64,000 nt of DNA from Mesorhizobium mediterraneum (lineage in GTDB: Bacteria > Pseudomonadota > Alphaproteobacteria > Rhizobiales > Rhizobiaceae): positions 1 through 64,000 of the forward strand of contig NZ_NPKI01000004.1 of assembly GCF_002284565.1 (NCBI RefSeq), read 5' to 3'. The notes below the pieces were generated by a model. It was given only the letters and a program-made list of their open reading frames with translations. It was not told the DNA's origin and did not search any database. The first letter of the stretch is position 1; each line of letters starts with the position of its first letter. A program made the translations under genes and the position numbers. This document shows, piece after piece, positions 53,184 through 61,538 of the stretch.

Positions 53184-56100
53184 TCAGTACTCGCGCTCGT
53201 AGAAAACGCCGCCCTTGGCTTCGCCGGCGTCGGTGGCCTCGCCGCGCAATTTGACGCCGCGCCCGACGTCGAGATCGATCGCCGCCTTGCCCGAACCCGG
53301 CTTGTCGCCTTTCTGGATCGTCACATAGGTGCGGTCGTTGAGATATTTGCCGGCCGAGACCGCGGTGCCGCCCTCCTCGTCCGTGATGACGTCGAGATCG
53401 TCGACGCCGATCGCGCTGCGCAGGTTCTGGAGCAGCGACGTCGAGCCGCCGACACCGGCCAGTTGCGCGGCGGCTTCGGCAAGCTGGGCGATCTGCAGCG
53501 GCGACAGGTTCGACATCGAGCGGCCGAAAATCAGTTGCGCCAGAACCTCGTCTTCCGGCAGCGCCGGCACCGACGAGAAATTGAATTTCGGATTGGTCGC
53601 CTCGCCCGATACCACGATGGTGACGGTGGCGCTGCTCGTCGTCGATGTCGCTGTGAGGTTGAGATAAGGCACCAGAGACCCTGAAAAGCCGACCGTGCCT
53701 TCGGTGAAGGTCAGCCGCTTGGCAAGGATCGTCAGCCGCCCGCGCTGCAAGGTGAAGGTGCCGACCGCTTGCGGCGACGACGCCGGGCCGGTCAGCCGCA
53801 GCGAGCCGCCAAGCTCGGCATCGACGCCCCTGCCCTGGATGAATATCTGGCTCGGCGCGTTGACCGTGACATCAAGATTGAGGCCGCTGCCACCGCTGCT
53901 GCCGCTCGCCGTCGCCGGGCGCAACGCCTTGTCCTGCGCGCGCACGGCGGCCGGTGCATTCTTGTGCTTGACGTCGAGCGCCGCCAGCGAGCCCGGCAGT
54001 TTTTCGGGAACGGTGATGACGGTCTTGGCCAGGTTGACCGTGCCCGAAATCACCGGCGCCGATGCGAGCGGACCCCTGATAGTCAGGTCGCCGCCGAGAT
54101 TGGCGGTGACCACCCTGCCGTCGGTGTAGCGGCCGTCGACGAGCTTGACCGTCAGGTCGGCCGGAAAACCTTGCGCCGGAACGATGCCGACGGTGCCGCT
54201 GGCAGACAGGCTGCCGCGCGTCGACAGCGTGCCGGTCAGGCGGTTGATTCTGGCGACGCCGCCGCCGATTGCGACATCGGCGGCGATATCGTTGATCGCA
54301 AGGCCCGAGCGTGCATCGATCAAACGGGCACCTGACGTGCGGACCGTGCCTGAGATCACCGGCGATGTCGCCGGGCCGCGCACCTGCAAATTGACGTCGG
54401 CCGTGCCGCTCAAGGACAGGCCTTGCGCAGCGAGTGTCCGAGTGAGGAAGGCGAACGGCACCTTGCCGGAGAAGTCGAGATCAAGGGTGGGCGTGCCTGA
54501 TGTCGTCATCGTGCCGCCGCCCTTGAGACCGAGGCCGGCGCCGTCGCTCATGTCGGCGTCGAAGGCCAGTCTGTTGCCCGAATATGTGCCGGAGGACGAA
54601 ACACCCATGCCGCCGAAACCGGCACCGCGGGTCTGCGACGTCTGGACGCCTGCGGCGTCGATCTTGAAGGCAACGGCCGGATTGGCCGGCGCGCCCGTCA
54701 CCTTAACCGTGCCCGAGATCGAGCCGGCGGCATCGAGGCCCGGCGAGAAACTGTTGGCGAGCGAGATCGGCACCCGGGCCAGCGTCGCGTTGAGATCGAG
54801 CGCCTGCCCAGCTTTGCCCGTGACCGTCGCCGTGCCGCCGCCGAGGTTGAGCACGAGCCTGTCCAGGTTGGTGGTGCCGTTGGCGATGGTGATGGTCGAG
54901 GCCTGGGCGATCGCCGCCTTGATGCCACGCATGGTCGCCTCGCCGGAGGTGAGCTCGACCGTCGTCGTGCCACTGGCGATCCTGACGCGGCCGGCGGCCC
55001 TGGCCGGAATATCCTTGACGGTGGCGCCGCCGGAAAAGCCGGTCCAGTCGGCCTCGCGCGTGAGGTCGACATCGATGCCGCGAATGACGGTGCCGCCGGA
55101 GGTGACGCTGTCGGCACGGATTTTTCCGGAGATCACTGGCGCGGCGAGATAATTGGCGATCTGCGCATCGATAGTGACCGTCTTTGCCGAAAGATCGCCG
55201 CGCGAAATCGAAGCCGTCGAAGCCTTGATGGTGACTTCAGGCGCATTGCCGGTCTTCGAGAAGACGATCGTGCCGCGCACGTCGCCTTCCGCCTTTTCCA
55301 GCGCAAGCGCTGCGAGCGGTCCGATATCAGGCAGGTCGAGCGCCACGGTGCCATCAGGCACGAAGGCATTGTCAAGTGCCAGGTCGCCCGATATCCGGTT
55401 CTTGCCGAGCGACAGCAGAAGCCCGTTGATGGCGCGCTTGCCGTCGGACGTCGCCAGCACGGCACTGCCTTGCAGGGCCTGGCCCGCGACATTTCCGGTC
55501 AGTTGCACATTGGCCGCCGGGTTGGCGGCATCGGCCTTGCCGGTGGCGGTGAGCCTCAGCCCGGTGATCTCGCGTTCAGCCACCGAAAGCCGGTCGCTGT
55601 TCACCGTCAGCGACAGGTCGGGCGCCGTGCCGGCGCCTTGCGCGTTGAGCGCGAAAGCGATGGCGCCCTTGGCATCCCCGGACAGAAGCGAGATGTCGGC
55701 CAGCACGCCCTTGATGTCGGCGGCGAGTTTGTTGTCGGCAAGGCTGGCCTGCCCGTCGGCGGTCAGCGCGCCGGATACCAGCCGGATCGCGTTGGCGGTG
55801 ACATTGCCATTGGCGTCGCGCTTCAGCGCGGCACTGAGTTCCGTCCGCTCCGCGAGCACACCGCGCGCTGCCGCCGGCAGCGCTGCGGAAGCCGCATCCG
55901 CGCTAAGGTTGAGATCGATGGCGCCGTCGGCCAGCGAGACCCTTCCGTTGAAGCCGGTGTTCAGCGCGTCGCCCGTCACCGACCCGCTGTCGATGACGAT
56001 GGTGTCAGCGGCGAGACTGCCCGCGACCTTGGCGGTGATCTTGCCGGCGATCAGCGGCGCGATGGTCGGATTGTCCAGGCCGATCTTGTCCGCCGTCACC

Positions 56101-59100
56101 GTGCCGGAGATCGGCCCTGTCCGGCTTTTCACGTCGAAGGCGTCCGAGTGCAATGCCAAGGTGAGCCTCTCGACCTTGGTAAAGTTCGTCGCGACCGAAG
56201 GCAGGACAGCGGAGATATCGAGCTTCGACTGCGTGCCCTGCCCCGCAGCCTTTACCGAAAGCGCCTGCAGCTCGAGCTTGACCGGGCTTTCGGTGCTGCC
56301 AAACGCCAGCGGCAGGCTCGGGCCGGTCGAGGCCAGGTCGAGCGCAAAATCGCTGATGCCGTTCGGATTGATGGTGCCGGCGGCCTTGCCGGAAACTTTA
56401 TCTCCGGTAAGCGTCGCTTGATCGATGGCGATGCCACTGGCGGATGAGAAGCTGCCTGCCGCATCGACATTGAGCGGACCGAGTCCCGCCTGGCGTGTCT
56501 GGCTGGTTTCGGCACCGTTGAGTTGCGCATTGAAACGAATGTCGGGGGCAGCCGACGGTCCCGTCACTTGCGCCGTGCCGCCGAGCGTGCCCGCGGCGTC
56601 GAGGCCGGGGGAAAAATCATTGGCAAGGGCGGCCGGCAGCGCTGAAAACTCTGCCGCGAGGTCGAGCGTCTGGCCGGCAGTGCCGGACACGGACACCGAT
56701 CCGCCGCCGACATCGAGCATCAGCCTCTCAATGCTGGCTGTGCCATTGGCGATGCTCAAGCTCGACGGCTGTGTGATCGCTGCCTTGATGCCGCGGATGG
56801 TCGCTTCGCCCGAGGCGATCTCGACGCTGGTCGTGCCGTCCGCGATCTTCACCCGGCCTTCGGCTGTGGCCGGAATGCCAGATACGGTGGCGCCGCCGGA
56901 AAACCCGGTCCAGTCGCCGTCACGCTTCAAATCGACCCCGATGCCGCTGATGACGGTGGCCCCGGATGTGACCGTATCGGCCTTGATCGAGCCGGAGATC
57001 GCCGGGGCCTTGAGATAGTTGGCGACCAGTGCGTTGACGGCAATGGTCTTTGCCGCCAGATCGCCGCGCGAAATAGACCCGCTCGTCATATCGATCGCAA
57101 CCATCGGCGCGCCGCCATCATTCGAGAGGCGGATGCTGCCCTGCACGTCGCCCGCCGCCGCCTGACCGGCAAGGGCGGCCAGCGGGCCGATATCGGACGC
57201 TTCGAGTGTCAACGTCCCGAGCGGCAGCAAGCTGTCGTCGAGAGCGAGATCACCCGAGATCTTGTTGTCGGCCAGCGACACGCTAAGCCCGTTGATGGAA
57301 CGCTTTCCGTCACGCGTGACCAGTGATGCCCTGAGATCGAGCGGCTGGTCGTCGACGGATCCGGTCAGTGAGACATCGGCGGCGGGGTTGGCGATGTCGG
57401 CCTTCCCGGTCGCCGCCAGCTTGATCGTCTTGACCGTATGACCGGACGCCGTCAGGCTGTCGCTGTCGGCCGAGACCGAGAAATCCGGCGCCGTGCGCGC
57501 GCCGCTCGCCGTCAGCGCGAAATCGACGGCCCCGCCGACGGGTATGCCAACCATGGGCGACAGCACCGAAACGTCACCGAGCGTGCCCTTGATGTCGGCC
57601 TGGATGTCGGTGCCCGTCGCGCTGGCGGTGCCGCTGGCGCTGAGCGTGCCCGAAGTGAATTGCAGCGCATTGGCGGCAAAGGAACCCTGCGGATCGCGGG
57701 TCGCCGTCGCCGAGAATGTCACACGCTCGCCGAGAACCGAGCGGATCTGCGGCGGCAGCGCGGTCGAGACGGCATCGGCATTCATCTTGAGCGTCATCGC
57801 CAAATCGGCCAGCGTCACCCTGGACGTCACCGAGGCGTTGAGCGCGTCGCTGCGCAGCGTGCCTTGATCGACGACGATCTCGGCCTTGCTGACCGATCCG
57901 GCGAGGTCCGCTGTCACCCTGCCGGTCACCAGCGGCGCCAGCGTCGCCACGTCCGTGTTCAGGCCACCGGCCGCAAGCTTGATGGTGACCGGTCCGCTGC
58001 GGTCCTGGATGTCGAAGCCGTCGGAATGGATTTCAGCCGTCAGATCGTCCACCCGCGTGCCGCCCGCCACCACCGAGACCAGAGACGCGCCGATGTCGAC
58101 GATCGGCGCCTTGCCGCCGCCGAACGCGCGGGCCGTGGCGCCGGTGATCGCGACGGTCACCGGCTGCGCCGCAGTGCCGAGGCTGAGCACAATCGGCGGG
58201 CCCTTGGCGGCGAGCTCCACCGAAAGATCGCTGGCGCCATTGGGGTCGATGATGCCCGCGGCGGTGCCGTGCACCGCATCGCTGTCGATATTGGCGCGCT
58301 CGACTTCGACGCCGCCCGTCACGATCGCGGTTCCGGCGAGGTCGAAGCTGGTTTTGCCGGTAAACAAGGGTTTTATATTGTCGGGTATGAAGCGCTGGAA
58401 GTCGCCATCGCCCTTGGCCTCGACATAGTTGCCCTTGTCGGTGAGCTGGTGGCGGCCGGTGAGTTGGGTGACGATCTGGCCGTCGACGACGAAGGTGCCG
58501 ATGCCGCTCCAGTTGGCGACCGGCCCCGTGCCCGTGACGACGATGTCGACCGGAGGCGCATCTGGCAAATTGAGCAGATTGGCGATGATGCCGCCGGCCG
58601 GCTCGGACGCCTTCAGGTCGAGGTCGAGCTTGTTGTCGGCGGGTGCGAAATGGATGTTGGCGTCGACCTTGCCTTGCTTGCCATCATGGCGGGTGATGTT
58701 GAGGTTCGTTTCGAGCGCCAGTGGCGCCGCGTCGGCCTTGAACGCACCCTTGGCCGCCAGCTCTGCGATGCCGCTGCCGGCCAGGGCCTGCCCGAGCGCA
58801 ATTTCTGGCAGGTCGATCTGCTTGATGTCGAGCGACACCGGCAGTGTGGTGGCACCACCTTGGCTCGGCTGCGTGCCGGCCACCGGCAATCGCGCCAGCT
58901 CGATGCGATCGGCGGCGATGCGGCCGGCGCTGAAGCTCTTCGACAGAAGCGCCAGCGGCGACCAGTCGACGGCCACCTTGCGCGCCACCAGCCAGGCGCC
59001 CTGGCGATCCTCCAGCACCACGTGGTCGACGGTCAGCGCGCCGGACCAGATGCCGTCGATGCCGCTGACCGTGACCTTCCGGTCATCGGTCGACGCCATG

Positions 59101-59234
59101 GCCGAGATGAGGCCGGCGAGATTGTCGCGGCCGCGCTCGGTCTTGGTCAGCACGACGAGCGCACCGACCACCGCCGCCACTAGGACGAGCAGCGTGTAAA
59201 GGACAATGCGGAGGATGCGCTTGAACATTGTCAT
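53184..59234 (-). CDS. tamB: Translocation and assembly module TamB (DUF490), enlarged
   Basis: TamB is an inner-membrane-anchored periplasmic beta-helix protein that works with TamA in outer-membrane protein or lipid transport. The 2016-residue protein has one N-terminal membrane helix (about residues 7-30). A long beta-rich repeat body follows, then the conserved C-terminal DUF490 domain with PALPEDEVLAQLIFGRSMSN and GVDDLDVITDEEGG. It is clearly longer than typical TamB (about 1250 in E. coli). Two segments of about 620 residues (roughly 312-935 and 935-1530) are paralogous copies. The start overlaps the tamA stop by TGATG. Confidence 0.95.
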   Translation of the reverse strand: MTMFKRILRIVLYTLLVLVAAVVGALVVLTKTERGRDNLAGLISAMASTDDRKVTVSGIDGIWSGALTVDHVVLEDRQGAWLVARKVAVDWSPLALLSKSFSAGRIAADRIELARLPVAGTQPSQGGATTLPVSLDIKQIDLPEIALGQALAGSGIAELAAKGAFKADAAPLALETNLNITRHDGKQGKVDANIHFAPADNKLDLDLKASEPAGGIIANLLNLPDAPPVDIVVTGTGPVANWSGIGTFVVDGQIVTQLTGRHQLTDKGNYVEAKGDGDFQRFIPDNIKPLFTGKTSFDLAGTAIVTGGVEVERANIDSDAVHGTAAGIIDPNGASDLSVELAAKGPPIVLSLGTAAQPVTVAITGATARAFGGGKAPIVDIGASLVSVVAGGTRVDDLTAEIHSDGFDIQDRSGPVTIKLAAGGLNTDVATLAPLVTGRVTADLAGSVSKAEIVVDQGTLRSDALNASVTSRVTLADLAMTLKMNADAVSTALPPQIRSVLGERVTFSATATRDPQGSFAANALQFTSGTLSASGTASATGTDIQADIKGTLGDVSVLSPMVGIPVGGAVDFALTASGARTAPDFSVSADSDSLTASGHTVKTIKLAATGKADIANPAADVSLTGSVDDQPLDLRASLVTRDGKRSINGLSVSLADNKISGDLALDDSLLPLGTLTLEASDIGPLAALAGQAAAGDVQGSIRLSNDGGAPMVAIDMTSGSISRGDLAAKTIAVNALVANYLKAPAISGSIKADTVTSGATVISGIGVDLKRDGDWTGFSGGATVSGIPATAEGRVKIADGTTSVEIASGEATIRGIKAAITQPSSLSIANGTASIERLMLDVGGGSVSVSGTAGQTLDLAAEFSALPAALANDFSPGLDAAGTLGGTAQVTGPSAAPDIRFNAQLNGAETSQTRQAGLGPLNVDAAGSFSSASGIAIDQATLTGDKVSGKAAGTINPNGISDFALDLASTGPSLPLAFGSTESPVKLELQALSVKAAGQGTQSKLDISAVLPSVATNFTKVERLTLALHSDAFDVKSRTGPISGTVTADKIGLDNPTIAPLIAGKITAKVAGSLAADTIVIDSGSVTGDALNTGFNGRVSLADGAIDLNLSADAASAALPAAARGVLAERTELSAALKRDANGNVTANAIRLVSGALTADGQASLADNKLAADIKGVLADISLLSGDAKGAIAFALNAQGAGTAPDLSLTVNSDRLSVAEREITGLRLTATGKADAANPAANVQLTGNVAGQALQGSAVLATSDGKRAINGLLLSLGKNRISGDLALDNAFVPDGTVALDLPDIGPLAALALEKAEGDVRGTIVFSKTGNAPEVTIKASTASISRGDLSAKTVTIDAQIANYLAAPVISGKIRADSVTSGGTVIRGIDVDLTREADWTGFSGGATVKDIPARAAGRVRIASGTTTVELTSGEATMRGIKAAIAQASTITIANGTTNLDRLVLNLGGGTATVTGKAGQALDLNATLARVPISLANSFSPGLDAAGSISGTVKVTGAPANPAVAFKIDAAGVQTSQTRGAGFGGMGVSSSGTYSGNRLAFDADMSDGAGLGLKGGGTMTTSGTPTLDLDFSGKVPFAFLTRTLAAQGLSLSGTADVNLQVRGPATSPVISGTVRTSGARLIDARSGLAINDIAADVAIGGGVARINRLTGTLSTRGSLSASGTVGIVPAQGFPADLTVKLVDGRYTDGRVVTANLGGDLTIRGPLASAPVISGTVNLAKTVITVPEKLPGSLAALDVKHKNAPAAVRAQDKALRPATASGSSGGSGLNLDVTVNAPSQIFIQGRGVDAELGGSLRLTGPASSPQAVGTFTLQRGRLTILAKRLTFTEGTVGFSGSLVPYLNLTATSTTSSATVTIVVSGEATNPKFNFSSVPALPEDEVLAQLIFGRSMSNLSPLQIAQLAEAAAQLAGVGGSTSLLQNLRSAIGVDDLDVITDEEGGTAVSAGKYLNDRTYVTIQKGDKPGSGKAAIDLDVGRGVKLRGEATDAGEAKGGVFYEREY
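54600..56430 (-). repeat. TamB internal duplication, copy B
   Basis: This part of tamB encodes about residues 935-1540. The segment around DWTGFSGGATVKDIPARAAG lies 622 residues after its counterpart DWTGFSGGATVSGIPATAEG in copy A. The best-matching runs are about 60-65% identical by eye. Boundaries are approximate. Confidence 0.8.
56430..58300 (-). repeat. TamB internal duplication, copy A
   Basis: This part of tamB encodes about residues 312-935, from TAAGIIDPNGASDL to NGAETSQTRQAG. Counterparts in copy B include AAGTINPNGISDF and the shared SRGDL-AKT, ANYL-AP and SFSPGLDAAG-like (DFSPGLDAAG) runs. Boundaries are approximate. Confidence 0.8.
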
Positions 59235-61162
59235 CAGAACGCCTGGCCGATGCCGGCATAGATGCCGAAACGCGGGTCGTCGGGACCCCGGTTGAGCGGC
59301 ACCGCCGCATCCACACGCAGCGGTCCGAACGGCGTAATATAGCGCAGGCCGACGCCGGCGCCGACCTTCATGTCGGAAAAATCCGGGAACTGCTCGGTCG
59401 AGACCGTGCCGGCATCGACGAACGGCACGACGCCGATCGTGTCGGTGACGGCGATGCGCATCTCGAGCGAGGTCTCGAAGTACGAAAGCCCGCCGATCGG
59501 CTCTCCGTCGATGTCCTTCGGACCGATGCCCTGATAGGCATAACCGCGCACCGAGCCGCCGCCGCCGGCATAAAAACGCCGGTCGGCCGGAACGTCCTGA
59601 AGGCCGGCACCGATGATCGAGCCGATGGCGACGCGTTCGGCCAAGACGAACTTCGAGGCCGCGTCGATCGACTGATAGGCCGATCCTTCGCCCCTCAGCT
59701 TGACGAAGGCCGCACCGTTCAAAATGTCGTAGCTCGGCTCGACATAGGCCAGCGCCCTGAATCCCGTCGTTGGGTTCAGCCGGCTGTCGCGATTGTCGTA
59801 GACATATTGCAGCGGAACGCTGGCGATCAGATAGGTGTGCTTGCCGAAGGAATCGGTGATCTTCGAATAGTCGAGCGCGACTTCCGCAGAAACCGTCTGC
59901 TGCTTGTCGAGTTCATAGGACAGACCGGTGTTGCCCTTAACCGCGAAATGGTCGTAGGCGTCGGGATGCTCCAATACGGTGTTGACGCCGGCGAAGAATT
60001 TCGACGCCGGCCCCACCACGCCCGGCTTTTCGAACATGATGCCAGCATTGTAGTTGAGCTCGGTCAGGTCGTTGCTGCCGATGCCGCTGATTGCGCCCTC
60101 GATGCGCAGCTTTTCGGCACGGCCGAACAGATTGCGGTGGCCCCAATAACCTTCGAGGCCGAGCCCCTCGGTGTTGGAAAAGGTGCCGCCAATGCCGAAA
60201 TAGCGCGGCTTGCGCTCGCTCACTTCGACGCCGATCGGGATGTTGCCGTCGGCGTCGAGACTGTCGGCCTCCTTCAGCGTCACGCTGTTGAAGACTTCCA
60301 GCCCGAGCAGCCGGTCGCGCGCCTCGTCGACCTCTTCCGGCGAATATTGGCGGCCGCGCTCCAGGCCGGTCATGTATTCAGTGAAATCACGGTCGACCTT
60401 TTCGGTGCCCTCGACCGTGGTGTCGCCGTAGCCGGCAACCGGCCCGGCCGCCACGGTCAGCGTCACGTCGAGCGTCGAGGTGGCGTGGTCGGCAACGATC
60501 TCGCGATCCGTCACATTGGCCAACGGCCTGCCTTCCTCTTTGAGCGCCCGCACGATCGACGCCTCGGCTTTGAGCACCGCACCGGAACCGGCATCGCCGC
60601 CGGCGATCAGGCCGAAATCGGCGCCCAGCAGTCCCGCCGCATCGCCTTCCAGCCTGATGTCGCCAAGCGTGAATTTCGGCCCGGTCGCAATGTTGATCAC
60701 CACCGGAATCGGCTGCGGCCCCGAAAATTCGGCGTCGGGCGGCAAATCATCGAGCGGCTTGCCTTCGATGGTGATGGTGACGACGCCCTCGTAGCGGGCG
60801 TCCGCGTAAAGTGCGGCGATAAGCTGATCGCGGTCGCCGCGCGCCTTGGCCAGCAGGCCGAGCGAACCGGAAACCGGGCGTTCTTCGTCGGCCTTCAGTG
60901 CCGACGCGTTTTCGAGCTTCTTGACGAGATCCTCGTCGGCGTCGGGCGCCTCGATGGTCACCGCATAGCGCAGCGGATCGACGATATCGGCATCTTCGTC
61001 GTCCGACGACCCCCACAGCTTGATGCCGAATATCTCGAAAGCGGCCGCATTTCCGCTCGTGGCAACCAGTGCAGTCGAGCACAGCAAAGCGAAAAGCAGG
61101 GCGTGCGAAAGCACGCGCCTTGGCGCGGTTCCTCCCGACATCTGCCTTTCACACGCCGACAT
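59234..61162 (-). CDS. tamA: Omp85-family outer membrane protein TamA
   Basis: TamA is a POTRA-containing beta-barrel in the outer membrane and the partner of TamB. The 642-residue protein has a signal peptide (hydrophobic core LLFALLCSTALVATSG). Three POTRA-like modules occupy about residues 60-310 and a barrel about 330-642. Barrel landmarks are RFYAGGGGSVRGYAYQGIGP, which matches the conserved lid-loop RGY motif, and a C-terminal strand ending in aromatic Phe (GIYAGIGQAF). The ATG at 61141 is an alternative start. It overlaps tamB by TGATG. Confidence 0.96.
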   Translation of the reverse strand: MSACERQMSGGTAPRRVLSHALLFALLCSTALVATSGNAAAFEIFGIKLWGSSDDEDADIVDPLRYAVTIEAPDADEDLVKKLENASALKADEERPVSGSLGLLAKARGDRDQLIAALYADARYEGVVTITIEGKPLDDLPPDAEFSGPQPIPVVINIATGPKFTLGDIRLEGDAAGLLGADFGLIAGGDAGSGAVLKAEASIVRALKEEGRPLANVTDREIVADHATSTLDVTLTVAAGPVAGYGDTTVEGTEKVDRDFTEYMTGLERGRQYSPEEVDEARDRLLGLEVFNSVTLKEADSLDADGNIPIGVEVSERKPRYFGIGGTFSNTEGLGLEGYWGHRNLFGRAEKLRIEGAISGIGSNDLTELNYNAGIMFEKPGVVGPASKFFAGVNTVLEHPDAYDHFAVKGNTGLSYELDKQQTVSAEVALDYSKITDSFGKHTYLIASVPLQYVYDNRDSRLNPTTGFRALAYVEPSYDILNGAAFVKLRGEGSAYQSIDAASKFVLAERVAIGSIIGAGLQDVPADRRFYAGGGGSVRGYAYQGIGPKDIDGEPIGGLSYFETSLEMRIAVTDTIGVVPFVDAGTVSTEQFPDFSDMKVGAGVGLRYITPFGPLRVDAAVPLNRGPDDPRFGIYAGIGQAF

Positions 61163-61411
61163 TACAACTCTACACTAGCTCCCAAAGCTAAAATTGGAAT
61201 GAAGTTCTGAATTGCTCGTAAAGGAGCCACAATCCAATTGTCTGAAATGGACAGGGCTTGGAATTCACACCTTCTGCGTCGCCGCAAGAAAGCGTGATCC
61301 CTGTCCTATGGAGGTACTACCGGCCATCGGCCGGAAAGGAAACCGTTGGCAGGCGGAACCTGCCGCGTCCTCGCGTTGACAAGCTGGACTGAAGCTTGAA
61401 CATGTCTGGAC

Positions 61412-61516
61412 GTTAGAGCGAGGTGCGTCCATTCGGACGCACAAAGTACGCTCTAAGACTTTGAAGTGACGCATCGTGCTTTCCGAAAATCGATTCCGAT
61501 TTTTGGGCCGATGCGT
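61412..61516. repeat. Two-stem palindromic element (copy 2)
   Basis: Stem 1 is TTAGAGCG...CGCTCTAA with inner GTGCGTCC/GGACGCAC (61413-61456). Stem 2 is GACGCATC...GATGCGT with inner CCGAAAATCG/CCGATTTT (61469-61516). It is the same plan as 53017-53122. The rest of the 376-base gap from 61163 shows no gene; it should hold the tamA and alpha-2-macroglobulin promoters. Confidence 0.85.
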
Positions 61517-61538
61517 AAGCAGTGTCTGGAGGGGTATT

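Noticed and set aside
53695..59199. Several long plus-strand frames opposite tamB
   Set aside because: They arise from the biased third-position GC of tamB. Their Arg/Ser/Ala-rich translations have no domain and overlap one another.
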